64,000 nt of DNA. It comes from Chiridota heheva. Taxonomy: Eukaryota > Echinodermata > Holothuroidea > Apodida > Chiridotidae. The notes under the pieces are model-generated. The model made no database searches and had not been told where the DNA came from. It worked only from the letters and a program-made list of their open reading frames with translations. How positions within the stretch are numbered: position 1 is the first letter of the stretch; every line of letters starts with the position of its first letter. The position numbers and the translations under genes are program-made. The stretch spans positions 791,001 through 855,000 of the forward strand of contig JAIGNY010001658.1 in assembly GCA_020152595.1 (NCBI GenBank), written 5' to 3'. Below, in pieces: positions 24,032-42,493 of the stretch.

Positions 24032-24608
24032 TTTAAAGGATTAATTTAGTGGTCAAGCATGTTTATCTGATATGAAAGAGGTTTCATAAGAAACAAATTG
24101 GTGAAAAAATCATTAAAAAGAAAATCTTACTCCGTTAAGCAGATATTCAAGTTTAAAGTTTGGTATCATTTGTGTAGAAATGACTGAAATCAGACTAGTT
24201 CTGATGTCATAGCCTCATATTCCTCAAAGTCTTTATATATTCTATAGTATTTTGTCCTGCAGTTGTGTGGCCCAAAACCCATGAAACATTTCAAAATGTA
24301 GTAAAACTGAATCTAGGAAGGGTATTTATAATATACCACATAAAGAAAGTTTGAGGGAAAATAATTTAAATAGTGGAAGAATTAAATAAACTTTCTTTAA
24401 AATACATAAACACTTTGAAGAATCTGAGGCTGTGACATCACAAGTAGTCTGATTTCATCGTTTCTACATAAATGATACCAAACTTTAAACTTGACTCTAT
24501 CTCCTTAACGGAATAAGATTTTTGAGTGGTTTCTTCATCATTTTGTTTCTTTTAAAGTCCTCTTTCATATAAGTTGAACACGTTTGACCACTGAACTAAT
24601 CCTTTAAG
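24032..24608. mobile_element. Palindromic MITE family 'TTAAAGGATTAG', copy 2
   Basis: This is the best-preserved copy. The left end is TTTAAAGGATTAATTTAGTGG and the right end CCACTGAACTAATCCTTTAA. Inverted arms of over 200 bp flank an AT-rich centre. Confidence 0.85.
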
Positions 24609-25423
24609 TAATAATTTTATAAAGTATAACTGTAGGGTATAACTCACGACTCTCCGTGTTCTCAATTTGAGATGATCAAGCTAATAAATAGTGTTAATAG
24701 TATAAAATCAAATCATTTACATATAAATTTATATCTCTTTGACTAACAAAAGTAAGCTTTATTTTTAATGGTATAGATTAAGATTACACCTTAATTACTA
24801 CACATAAGAAAATTCCTTACTTTCTATAGCCTCGGTGGACATAAATTACATCAGTCCGTGGTATACCCTCAATCGTGGTTTAGTATAAACCCTCCATCGG
24901 TTTTTTTAAATTAGGGAGGACCTCCATCGACCCCAATTTTCGTAACTTTTTTTTTTAAACTTTCATTTTTGTTGTTATGTTTGGGAATAGATGCTAAGAT
25001 ATTTATCTTTTGAGGAATTAAAACCAATTTAGGAAATATTGACAAAATTATGCAAATTTATTTCAATCTTTGCAGAAGTATAACTTCTTGTCAGTATTGA
25101 AAACAGAGATTTGTATTACATATTAAATTGTTTTTAAAATTTCCTTTCCAATGATACTAATCTATAATTTTTAGAAAGAAAGGAAAATGAAAACATATCA
25201 AAAATGATAAAAGATTACATTATTGCAAGCTTAACACAAATTGTTAATGGTGTATGATTTTAAATCCTAAGTCTGGAAAATTATGAAATTTTGTGGATCA
25301 TAAAATTTGTCCTAATTCAGTCATTATAATCAATGCCACAAATTATCGAGACCGGTTTTGAAATCTACCGGTTCGAATTTTAGATATTGAAGGAAATTTA
25401 AATTATGTAGGCTAATTTTGACT

Positions 25424-25720
25424 GGAAATGGGTATCTTGAAATATAAATATCATTAAATGGGCATTTAAGGTTCAGAATATTCAGAAGGTTCACTGCATC
25501 TTTAACGCCAGAGAAAACACTTGTAAGGATCACAATAATGTAGAAATATACAGATGATTTATTTGGATGAATATTTATCAAAAGAGTATCTTTAGTGAGT
25601 ACAGCTTTACTACAGAACCATTCTTACGAGAACTATTTGTATTCAAATTGGACTCCTCATTAGATTCATTAAGTCCGAAACAGCTGCAAAAGCCTTTGAC
25701 ACCATTTTATCTCGCATAAG
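25424..25720. repeat. Duplicated 297-bp segment, copy 1 (partner 27156-27452)
   Basis: Both copies run from GGAAATGGGTATCTTG to TCTCGCATAAG in the same orientation with only scattered substitutions and single-base indels. The unrelated flanks begin abruptly. The segment includes the candidate transmembrane exon. Confidence 0.85.
25495..25609 (-). CDS. Possible transmembrane exon of the receptor (copy 1)
   Basis: This is a near-identical copy of the 27226-27340 candidate, with only two residue changes (V for G near the start and V for F near the end). The open frame, acceptor and donor are preserved. It lies inside a duplicated segment of about 297 bp (25424-25720 and 27156-27452). It could be an alternative exon, or both copies may be a non-coding repeat with a chance open frame. 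Confidence 0.28.
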
Positions 25721-25962
25721 GCAAGGTGGGGCAAACAAACCTCAAATCCGCCATCATGCATTGCCAATGCATTGACATTTGGGCGTTTGTGTGGCCTGCA
25801 GTTTAATCTATTTATGGCACTTCTCCGGATTTTAGAGTTATTAACAAAAAGATTAAACACAATTCTATTTGCTTACTGTTCTGGGTAACGGAAATCGGAT
25901 TTACAAAGCCCGTAGCAGGCCCGTTAGCGCAATTTTTGTTCACCATTTTATCGTCACTTAGT

Positions 25963-25982
25963 CTGTGTGTGTGTGTGTGTGT
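25963..25982 (+). repeat. (GT)n microsatellite
   Basis: About ten GT units. Confidence 0.9.
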
Positions 25983-27155
25983 GCAGCAATTTGTTTTGTA
26001 CAGTATATTGCATTGACTTCATAAACGCACGCCGCTATCTAGCTGTATTGTACCAGTATCGCGTAGGATTTTGCCCACTTAGTTACACAGATTTTGTTGC
26101 TAGACAAATTCATGCGGTGATTGTTGAAAAAGCTGTCAATCATCTAACCCATAAAGGTTAATTAAAGATTATCAGAGTAAAGTAAGATTATAGTAAATTT
26201 ACATGTTGTCGTCATCTTCATAATATTCACAATATACTGAAAGCTGCTTTCCGTTTAAAAAAGTTCTAGTTATTTTACCTGTGGGTATTATGTAAGTTTA
26301 ATTTCAACTGCATGGTTTTCTTACACTTAAAGCTTTCCTGCATACATATATATCTTTCTATTCAGAATAGTAAAAATTCCATAGTTAAGTGGATGATTAA
26401 GCATGCACAGTCATTGGTACTTATACTCTATAGTTATGAATTGCAAGTTTTAAACAGATTTGAAATATATTACAATGATTTTAGAAACAAGTACGTTTCT
26501 TTTCTAAGATTAAGTAACAATTACTGCTAAGAATGCTATTATATTTTCATTGCTAATTACAATACAATTGATATTCTAATGAGTACTGATGCAAAACTAG
26601 AGCAGCACTTTCTGATTGAAATCTATTAGCGCGATCTTAAAAAGTTAACACCGTTTATGTTGCATAGATAGCTTTAACTATGAACTCGTGCATTGTGGGA
26701 TATATTTTTATTTCCTAAGTAGTCTATGCTTTGATTGTCTTCCACTTCTTCTGCCGACTATTGCACCATTCAGTTGTCGCTTTGTTCTGTGCAATTCACA
26801 TATTGCAAAAGGATCAATTTTGTCAAAAATCCACAACCCTAAAACGAAAAAAAGAGTATGATCAAATGAGGGGAAGTGAGAGAGCCACTATGATTTTCTT
26901 AACTGTAGAAAAAATATTATTCTAAATAATACAAAGAAATTACAAACAAGGAATGGGATTTTAATTTAGGCTGTTCAAATAAAATGATCTGATCTACTTA
27001 ATGAGTCAGGTATTGCTTAAATTTCACGCTTTCTTTTGAAACACGTAAAGTAGATGTGACTGGACATTATTGATTTACCAAATAGAAAGTGAAAACCGAA
27101 ATAAGCGTTATGCATGCTGTGCACAAAGGTTCACTGCATCTTTAACATGTTCAAC

Positions 27156-27452
27156 GGAAATGGGTATCTTGAAATATAAATGTCATTAAATAGGCATTTA
27201 AGGTTCAGAATATTAGAAGGTTCACTGCATCTTTAAAGCCAGAGAAAACACTTGTAAGGATCACAATAATGTAGAAATATACAGATGATTTATTTGGATG
27301 AATATTTATCAAAAGAGTATCTTTAGTGAGTCCAGCTTTACTACAGAACCATTCTTACGAGAACTATTTGTATTTAAAATTAGACCCCTTATTAGATTCA
27401 TTAAGTCCGAAACAGCTGCAAAAGCCTTTGAAACCATTTTATCTCGCATAAG
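27156..27452. repeat. Duplicated 297-bp segment, copy 2
   Basis: Same orientation as 25424-25720. Just upstream (27126-27146) a short piece, AAGGTTCACTGCATC, is repeated a third time, suggesting stepwise duplication. Confidence 0.85.
27226..27340 (-). CDS. Possible transmembrane exon of the receptor (copy 2)
   Basis: In the frame reached from exon 5 (phase 2), a segment after TTCTGTAG reads K-A-G-L-T-K-D, then a hydrophobic run S-V-Y-F-Y-I-I-V-I-L-T-S-V-F-S-G. It ends at a GCA|GTGAAC donor in phase 0. It follows exon 5 in gene order, which is where a transmembrane helix is expected. The acceptor has a weak pyrimidine tract and the helix is short (about 16 residues), so this is a candidate only. 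Confidence 0.3.
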
Positions 27453-28259
27453 ACATTGAATGATATGTTTGCATAAGCTGATTGCATTTTTACTTATTTT
27501 ACAAATTGTAAAATTATTCCTTATTGTGTTTACTAAGAGCTACTTTTTACCTGCAAAATTGTTTGCTCTGTTCATGGAAAGGCTCAGAAATAAAGATCCT
27601 TTTTGATTGTGAAATTTAACATGGGGGTCGCCATCTTGTTATATCGCCACAATTCTTAGCAGAACGCTAAACTATATGGATTTCAGTTTCAAATACGTCT
27701 ATAAAAATATCCTTGCAAGAGAGAACATAAAGTACGGTACTTACATGTCTTTTATCTCATACCTAGACATAACACTCCCTTTGTATATGATGATTTGTTA
27801 AAAAGTCGAAATAAGTCAAAACCAGCAAAAAGCCTGGGATGTTTGGAGCGAAATAGTCATTTGATATTTCGAATTAACCATCCGCAACTGATCTTTATAG
27901 TTTTTGAGATTACAGTCTTCAACATCCAAAATTACAAATGCCAAAAAGGCTTACTTTCTTTTTCGATATGTCCAATTTCTTGAGATGTACATACATTAGG
28001 CACCACGGATTTCCCCCAAATTACTTTTTGTATATGATTTTTTCAAACTTAAAAAGGGAAAAACGGATGGACATTAGCATTATGGGATCACAACTATAAG
28101 ATAAATAGCAGAACGGTTTATTAATGTATTGCACATAGAAATAACACTATTTTCTTTTCATTATTTTCACTGTTTTCTTGAAATCTGGCATAGTACACGC
28201 TGAAATTACCCTGCCCTTAAAATTCTAAATTTGTTTTGATTTTTAAACAATTGACTTAC

Positions 28260-34230
<5,971 letters not shown>

Positions 34231-34753
34231 CGAATTGAGGATTTTTGCAAAATATTTGTGCAATCATTCAAAAACACATCTTCACAATGTGCAGTAAAAC
34301 GCTCGATGTGATGGGAACATACATTCAGTTCTCTTAAATAGTTCAACGACAATCATGAGATTTTATAGAGTGATAAACTGTTTATGGGAATTACCCTTGA
34401 CAGTCCGGAAGCATGCCTATTAATAGGAACATTCATAGCACACGAGAATATTGAAGTAATGCAGCCATATTGTTCAGATGTTGCAATAGAATGTCATAGT
34501 TTCTAATTTATGTACTTGAAATATCAAAAATCATTGTGTTGAAAATTATTTGAATTTTAAAAATGGCCGTTTCCCGCCTAAAAGCCTTACTCGATTGTCT
34601 ATTATTTCTAATATTTCGAAAACGGCGTGGTGAACATATCAAATGGGAGTGGAAAAGTTTTAGCCATGACAGTAATGAAGGCATTTTCATGAGTTTTAAG
34701 TTTCCCTTAGCAAAGATATTTTTCCCAGAGGTATTTCAAATTTGAAATGTGTA

Positions 34754-34891
34754 ACATTGCAGGCTTTAACGTTAGGATAACAGAAGGATCATGGGAAATA
34801 TCACCAAATGGCGGCTTTCATGTAGCAAAATGTTCCCATTTTTGGAAACATTTATGTTTTATTAATATGCATGCTGGCGGTGTGATAGTCA
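34754..34891 (+). repeat. Dispersed repeat with ATGGCGGC core, copy 1
   Basis: Shared with 40939-41075: CTTTAACGT, GGATCATGGGAAATATCAC, AAATGGCGGCTT, CATGTAGCAAAA, TGTTCCCAT and GCATGCTG. A reversed fragment lies at 34397-34446. Confidence 0.8.
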
Positions 34892-35013
34892 ATTTTGCTA
34901 CCCGTAAATTTGGGCCAACGGTCCTTATTTCCTAAGGAATTTCTAGTGAATTTGGTCCCCTCCGAAATGATTTTACTAGGTAATTTACTGGTGTGTCTGT
35001 ATGGTTTCTTCAA

Positions 35014-35576
35014 ATAAAGGATTAGTTCAGGATTTATGCAAGTCTATCTTATATGAAAGAGGACTTCACAAGAAACAACAAAGTGAAGAAAGCATTCAAA
35101 AATCTGATTCCGTTGAAGGATATATTTACATTTAAAGTTTGGTATCATTTGTATAGAAATGACTGAAATCAGACTAGTTGTGATGTCATCGCCTCAGATT
35201 CCTCAAAGTCTTTATGCATTCTATCATATTTTGTCCTGCGATTTTGTGGTTCATAAACCATGGGATATGCCAAAAAAAAGTAGTAAAACTGAATATAGGA
35301 AGGGTATTTATAATATACCACCTGAAGAAACTTTCAAGAAAAATAAATTAAATAGTGAAAAAAGTAAATATACTTTTTTTAAATACATAAAGACTTTGAG
35401 GAATCTGAGGCTGTGACGTCATAACTAGTCTGATTTCAGTCGTTTCTACAAAAATGATACTAAACTTTAAATTTGAATATCTCCTTAATGGAATAAGATT
35501 TTATAATGCTTTCATCAACATTTTGTTTCTTTTGAAGTCCTCTTTCATATAAGATGAGCGTGCTTGACCACTGTAA
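35014..35576. mobile_element. Palindromic MITE family 'TTAAAGGATTAG', copy 3
   Basis: The left end ATAAAGGATTAGTTCAG and the arms match copies 1 and 2. The right end stops after GCTTGACCACTG, so the last dozen bases are missing or diverged. The small open frame inside (35159-35416) is not a gene. Confidence 0.75.
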
Positions 35577-35875
35577 ATTTTGTGTACTGAAGTGATCAGC
35601 TAAAACCGAAATTAGTAATGTTTGTGTACAGAATACAGCGCCGTTGTACACGTAGAATTTGCCCACGAACAGAAAATGGTTTCCAGTAAGCCCTTCGGTG
35701 AAAGAGAAATATAATATTTTCTTCGATCTGGGCAGTACGCATTAGGATACACCAAAGAAAAAAAAGCGTGCTTTACCCAAAACGGCAGTGAGATTTACTG
35801 TAAAGGGAGAAGAAGGGTTTTTTCTTGCAAAAGTGGACAAGTTGTTGTCTCCAAATTTCCTAGGAAAGAAGGGCC

Positions 35876-36050
35876 GGGGGCCCAAATTTCCTAGCGGACT
35901 GTTTTTACTATGAGCCGGACCAAATTTTCTGGATGGCTACAGCTTAATTGTCTGGGGGCCCAAATTTCCTAGCGGACTGTTTTTACTATGAAACCGGACC
36001 AAATTTTCTGGATGGCTACGGCTTAATTGTCTGGGGCCCAATATTCCTAG
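35876..36050 (+). repeat. 78-bp tandem duplication
   Basis: Two nearly identical units begin GGGGGCCCAAATTTCCTAGC (35876 and 35954), and a third is truncated at about 36032. Confidence 0.92.
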
Positions 36051-36799
36051 AAAATAAGGGCGGGGCGGGGGGCATTATTTACTTGGGGGAGGGGGGAAAT
36101 TACTTTTACACCGGACTGCTTGATAAAAAAATCCAATCATTCACTTAATTTTCACAATCCAAACATTGACCTTTGGATGATTACCTCATCCAGCTTTTGT
36201 AAAAAAAAAGTTGAATATTCTTTCGTAACTTTTACTTTCATAATCTTAATTAGTGATATGTCCACTCAAAGGGCATCACTGGACACAAGAAAACTTGTTT
36301 TGTGCTTTCTCTTTTGTGGTGAAACACAAGCTGACAGGCACGTATCCAAACAGCCAAAGAAAGCATTTTGGCGGGTGCGATCCTCAGTGGCGCACAAACT
36401 TTGACGCACGGATATACAGCAAGATATGTAGGAGGAATTCCCCGAGTTTCATGACCCGTTGACTTGTAAAAAAAATGTCGTATAATAGTTTTGAGAACAT
36501 CCCACCTATAATCAGAACCATTTCATGCCAACTGGCCCTTCATTTACTTATTTGAAATTTGAATGAATATTCTTGGTCAAACATGCATTTTATATGATAA
36601 AGAAACAAATTGGTGAACATTCCTTGATATTCTGTTTGGCAGAAGGTATCATGTTATAATTCCACGTATGCTACAAGTGTGTTTAAAAGTGACTGGTGTA
36701 GTAAGCAGATAAGTCTACTCATGAGTGTAATGTAATATAACACTTCCACAGAGGCCGATCCAGAGGGAGGGGATGGGCCATAGCCATGGCCCCTGAAAT
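36051..36799. other. No gene; repeat debris
   Basis: Contains a short MITE-like piece (GGTCAAACATGCATTT near 36577) and a GGCCGATCCAGAGGGAGGGG block before the degenerate tract. Confidence 0.3.
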
Positions 36800-37245
36800 T
36801 TTTCCGATGATACTTTTTTACCATGAGATAATTCTTAGTCACGGTTTATGTAAATTTTCTTCGGAAAATTTTCAAATGTTTGGGAAATCTCTTTTAATCT
36901 TTGGGAAATTTCCTTCATTCTTGTGCCATTTTCCGAAAATTTTCATTCTTTTGGGCCAACTTTTATAAATTTTTAGGAAATTTCATTCAATTTTATTGAA
37001 ATCACTTTCAATCTTTGAGAATTTTCCTTCATTTTCGTGTAATTTTTGGAATGGTCCTCCGGTAAGTTTTCTTAAATTTTTGGGATACCTCTTTCAATTT
37101 GGGATAAAAAATTTTTTATTCTCGTGCAATTTTCGGAAAATCTCCTTTACTTTGGGCGCAATTTTTGTTTTGGTAAATTTTTATCAATTATCGAAAAATT
37201 TCCATTAAATTCGTTTACATAATTTCCCAATCGAAAAAAAACCTT
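36800..37245. repeat. Degenerate AAATTTTC-type tract, third copy
   Basis: It shares the vocabulary and length of 18600-18965 and is followed by a C-run at 37387-37400. The short open frames in it are artefacts. Confidence 0.6.
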
Positions 37246-38342
37246 TCAGGGAGTGTTTTTCTCTATGCTCCCCGCTTATCTGCTTATAAGACTATGCACC
37301 TTTGTCAGTTTGTCCCAATATGTTCCATTAATCATGACGAAACTGCTAATAAAACACGGTATCACATCATCTATGGTTTGGCTTCCTCCCCCCCCCACCC
37401 TCCTCTCTCCCCCGCCTGACATTTTATCTTGGCTCCACCCCAGCACTTCATGACAATTGTTATGTAGTTGTTTGAAAATCGTTTTCCAATATTTGAAAGG
37501 GCGCTCTTCCTTTCTAATGAAAAAGGTACATTGTACAGTTATACTGAAAAAGGACATTATACACTACAAATTGAGGATTTACTGTTCAAAATGGGGGATT
37601 GTTAGTCCAAAGATAATTCAGTCTGATTCGTACAAACTTTTTTCCCTAGATACATTTTTTCGCCAATGAATAGGGCCAATTTCCAATTTTGCCTATAAAG
37701 AGCCACAATCAGATTGTTGTTCTGCTAGTACATACACTCATCATTAATCCTGAAATGTTTATAACTTAAAAGAACCACAACAACACGCTAAGGGCCCACA
37801 TTCATGTTTTCCAAGGCTTGTAATGTCCTACCACCCAAAATGAGACCATGTATGACAGCATGAGGGTTGAACATTGCGGGAAGGTGGACCTCATAAGTCG
37901 CAAAGCATTATTAATAATAACAATCTTGACACAAATTTTTCACAACTATATGTAAATTACTGTACATTCCGTTACCATCTCAGAGGCACAAAACCTGCAG
38001 AAAGTCCACTTCGCTCGGATCTTTACAACTAAATGTGCTCTGTTAGCTGGTTAGGCGGGGATGCATTGTGGAAATAGTAGTTTTCAGCTTCGTATGCTTA
38101 TTTTTCTGGATTGATATAAGGTATAAGGAACATGCAGAATCCTGTTATTGACTTATTTTCCCAAAATGTTAACATTTGTATACAGATGGGGTAGCTATTG
38201 AATGTTTCAGGTGACGTCATGGGGTCACATGACTTTGTTTACATTGCCATTTTTAGGTCGAGAACACTGTTGTCTATTGTACACTTACTTAGACTTACAT
38301 ACGTTTGCATGTTGTTATATAAAAAATTTTTATAAGATAATT

Positions 38343-38510
38343 ATGCCGGAGTCTTGCTGTGCCGTAGGTAGCATTAATAGACGTGTGCCAGGAATAAAAA
38401 CACTTCTCGATTTCCATCTGATCCTGATCGACGTTTGAAGTGGGTTTCTGTTGTACGACGCGAAGGCTTTCAACCTACGGTTCGGATTTGCAGCGAGCAC
38501 TTTATATCAG
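38343..38510 (+). pseudogene. Broken THAP-domain exon
   Basis: The ATG opens M-P-E-S-C-C-A-V-G-S-I-N-R-R. After a one-base frame change the sequence continues R-F-P-S-D-P-D-R-R-L-K-W-V, then F-Q-P-T-V-R-I-C-S-E-H-F and a TCAG|GTATG donor. This is the C2CH THAP DNA-binding domain (F-P-x-D-P-x-R-x-x-W, then C-S-x-H-F). The second zinc-ligand Cys of the G-C pair is Ser here. THAP domains occur in P-element-type transposases and in host regulators. The frameshift and lost ligand suggest a decayed copy. Confidence 0.6.
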
Positions 38511-40938
38511 GTATGTAGGCTTTGTCTGAGTATAAAATGGCAACTCCCTGGTATAACAAACGATCAGCTGACGTTCACGTAAAAGTTACTTTTCGTTTAT
38601 CTGGTGAATATATCAAACTTAAGGAAAATATGAAGAAAAATCGAAAAGAACAAAAAAACTGCAATCAGTAAAATTCGTTGAACTGGTAGCATTCAGTCTG
38701 TTTGTTGTACGTGTGATGTGACTGAGATGTGAAGACTCGTGAAACGTAACGACGACGCTCTCCTGCAAAATGGCTTCCAGTTGGGTTCGAATCACGTGAT
38801 GAAATCCTCTATCAATCGTTTGTCTCTCCAGTGGACTGAATTGTTAATATAATCAAAACAATGTGAAGTCAAGCATTTCCTTCTACCTTTCTTTATCAAG
38901 TTGAAAACCCTATTTCGGTGTTTAGACTAGTTTATTTAGAACACGTTGCAGTTTCCGTTTGGTTGCCATTGTCATATTCTTGCGATATAGCAATATATCC
39001 GTTGAAACAGAACAAATCCTTCCAAGAGGGTGTGTGTGTGTGTGGATGTGGGAGGGGGACGTAAGCTTACTTGCTCGTTGATAATCTCAGAAAGAAGGGG
39101 GGGGGGGAAGGGGGGTTAGGAGCTCAAGTATTCAATACGTATGAGCCCGCTTGACCACTGAACTGAAACTGTGAGATATCAAGGATGTAGGTGATTAATA
39201 CAAATTAATTAAGAGCCAAATTAAGCGTCAGATAAAAAAATAAAAAAAATAAAAAATTTATGATAAATTTGAAAGGCTATTTCACAAGAAGGACGAAGAC
39301 ATTTGATGCCATTAACCTGGAATCCGGATAATTCATTTCCTGGTTACGACATCTGTTATTATTTCTGAGTTCATGCAAAATATTGAACGAATATTTAAAT
39401 ATTAAACGAATACGACCATCAAATTGCAAAAGTGAGTTGCTCATATCTTATTTTATTTAATGTTTTGATAAATCATAGTACAGCAGTAAAGCGGATTCTG
39501 TTACAACAGTTTTGACATCTTTTTTTTCTTCCAAAAATGGGGATGCAGAGAAGGATGATACGCAAGACCCGAAACTCTTGTTCAAGGGGCCCAATAAGTT
39601 TGGAGAAGGTATTAAGGAGTAAGAAAGTTTGGTTCGTACTTCAACTGCCGGCCTTCGTATCAACTTTATTTCACTAGAAAGCCGGGGTGTCATAGTATAT
39701 ATCTGTGCTAAGGGAAAAACCCTAACGTTGGCAAATTAAGCGTAAATTAATTCAACAAAGCCTAGAAAGCTCATATAGTAATGAAAATATTGATAAGGTC
39801 TGATATTTGATGAAGCACAACATAATTTTCCCCCGATAAATTGGGACCTGCGGTGTAGCCCCATCCAGGGCCAATCCCCCGTTTCCTGTGTCTATATAAT
39901 GTTGGAAGTAGGCTCCGGGAAAGCCGGAATTTAGAGGGGTTTCCAAAACTCTTTTCGAACCATTGTCCATCACATTTTTCTTTAATGACCTTACAGTTAT
40001 GCAATCCATCAAGAAAATCCTCCGGCTAAAGGTGCTTCAAAGAAAATATATAAAAGTTTCAAAATATGAACTCATCATCTTTATGCCTTTCAACAAAGAA
40101 GCTTGTAAAATGGATTACGTCTATACATGGAAACCCCGTAAATTTATGACCACGAATGACTGTAAACATTCGAAACCAAATGTAAAGAATCCTGGTGCCA
40201 GTTCTTTCTTCGCTTACAAAAGAGTGAAACTCTTTATTTGGTTATTGATTACGACGTAATATACAAAATTCAAATTATGATGACCTTAGTGTTTATGTTC
40301 TAGTTCTTTTTGCTGTTATCGTTTTCGTTTTCATTGTGCAATACATATGTTTTGGTACGCCTTCAATTTGGGATAAACTTTCCTTTGAAAGGCGTGAATG
40401 TAAAAGGGGCGTCCACGAAATGGATCAGGTACGGTCACATAGGGCCGTAGTTTTCCTTCACAAAGAGAGAGGATATTGGGCCTTACTTTTCCTGCACTCC
40501 ACAAAGTGCGGGGGTACATTTTTTTCTTCAAAAACCTATGCTTTTTTTTTAATTCTGCATGAAAGTACATGTAGGAAGAAAAGTCCTCCTGTCCCACAAA
40601 CTTACAGCACTGTGGTCAAAGAGAGTTGGGTCAAAGCAGCTTTGGGGGACAGAGCAGAGCTGGGGACAGAACAGAGTTGGGGCACTGGCAGGTTGGGGAA
40701 AGAAAAGTCCAGATGTGGCTTAAAGGAGCACTTGACCAATATACGAGGGCGTAAATGGATGATACGCATCTTGAAAGGAAAGGTATCGTCCCATAGATAA
40801 AATTAGAAGTAAACGCCGCCGTTCTGTCAACGTCACTTCCGGCTCAATTTTCCTTATTGATTGTAAGATATCTGCGATGTTATGGATCACACATTCGGCG
40901 GACAAAACATAGGAGCTTACAATCTTAAAAAAGTGGAT
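38511..40938. other. No gene recognised
   Basis: Contains a poly-G run near 39100, a MITE right-end fragment (GCTTGACCACTGAACT at about 39148) and medium-length frames (39752-40012, 39963-40259, 40331-40800) without motifs, homology or clear splice sites. Confidence 0.35.
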
Positions 40939-41075
40939 CATTGCATAGGGCTTTAACGTAAGTATAGCAAAGGATCATGGGAAATATCACAAAATGGCGG
41001 CTTCCATGTAGCAAAAATGTTCCCATTAATAGAAACATTTATGTTCTCATCAATAGGCATGCTGCCGGACTGATA
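40939..41075 (+). repeat. Dispersed repeat with ATGGCGGC core, copy 2
   Basis: Collinear with 34754-34891. The AAATGGCGGC word resembles a YY1-type site, but no function is shown. Confidence 0.8.
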
Positions 41076-42493
41076 AACAACTAACTTAAATCTTCAGCCC
41101 TGACTCACTGAGCTCAATAGGCATTTGAAGTGGTATCAATCCAAAGTGGCAGTATCATGAAGGACTGATAGTCAGACGATTAGGCTACAGATCTTTGGAC
41201 TATTGGGCCTTCAATCTATCAAGCATTTACACTACTTCATATGAACTAAATCTTGACTCTCTACACTATTTCTATGATAATTATAACATTCAGAATGGAA
41301 ACTACACAATAGTAACTGATATACTGTCTGACTGTTATAATAAAATGGATATTGATCATTACCTGAAATAAAAAAGATTGCATTTTTGGCTTATGGGGTA
41401 ATTAAAAAACGAACCACAGGAGTTTATGCCACCACTTTGCACTTCCCTCCATGACTGATTGAAACCAAGTTGTTTAACTTCTGTTACAAAAATCTTTATC
41501 ACAAAAACTTTAGGACACAAAAGATAGTTTGAATGGCTAAGTGTGAATTGTAAAAGTAGATACATTTATCATTGAAAGCATAGACACTTGTTACAGAAGT
41601 GAGTCTATGACATCACACTCTCAAGTTACAGCTTATATTACACCAGTCACTTTCAAGGGAAACTTGTGAAGTTTATTCAATACAGGATTATCTACAGGGA
41701 ATACGATATCAAGGTAGTTCTTAAGCCACAGTGTTTCTATAAATGTCCTCTATTTTTGGAATTGTCTGATACTTTGAATGCAACCACAACAAATGATTTG
41801 GCAGGATGATGTTTTTCTCTTAATACTAAAATAAATGGCTAACGTCCATCTCCACGTTTTACCATCTAATTCAGATAGTCTGGAATGTGTGTTCCAATCT
41901 GTAAGAAAAATAAGCAGAATTAGTATATACTGTATTTAAAAAAGATTATGAAGGTAGAGTGTATCTTATAATAAAGACAGTTGGACATAAAACATGTGAA
42001 ACAGGTAATGACAAAATTTCCAGACCAGCAAGCATTCCATATTTCCCCTAAACTGTTAAAGAGTGATTCCAACCAAGAAACTACAACAATAAGAGCTACT
42101 CTTGGAAGAAATTGTTTTCATTGGATGACAAAGGCTAGAACACAAAAAGGGCACACAAAATATGTAAGGCCAAAAATATTCAATTTAATCAAACAGTCTT
42201 CAAGATTCAGCTATAAATTTTGTTTCCCCCAGATGAATTATTTCTATTTATTTTATACCTACTTCTAGTACCGACTTATAACTAAAATATTATTACCATT
42301 TTGGCTTCCTTAATTAGTCTCTACCAACTTTTAGAGACTGGGAGCAGCTTTGTATTGGTGGACACTGGGCACCCTGAATTTTGTGCCCTGTTGACATATT
42401 AACTTAACTTACGCTATACGCCTAATTGATGTTTAAAGCCACTTCTCTGCTTAAACATTTGACCAAAGTAGAATTTGCCCCCTTCAAGGTGGG
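41076..42493. other. No feature seen
   Basis: AT-rich sequence before the 18-bp satellite. The frame at 41981-42268 is unrecognised and has no codon or splice support. Confidence 0.4.

Noticed and set aside
40331-40800. Overlapping frames on both strands (88 and 154 codons)
   Set aside because: No known motif, splice pattern or repeat explanation strong enough to call a gene.
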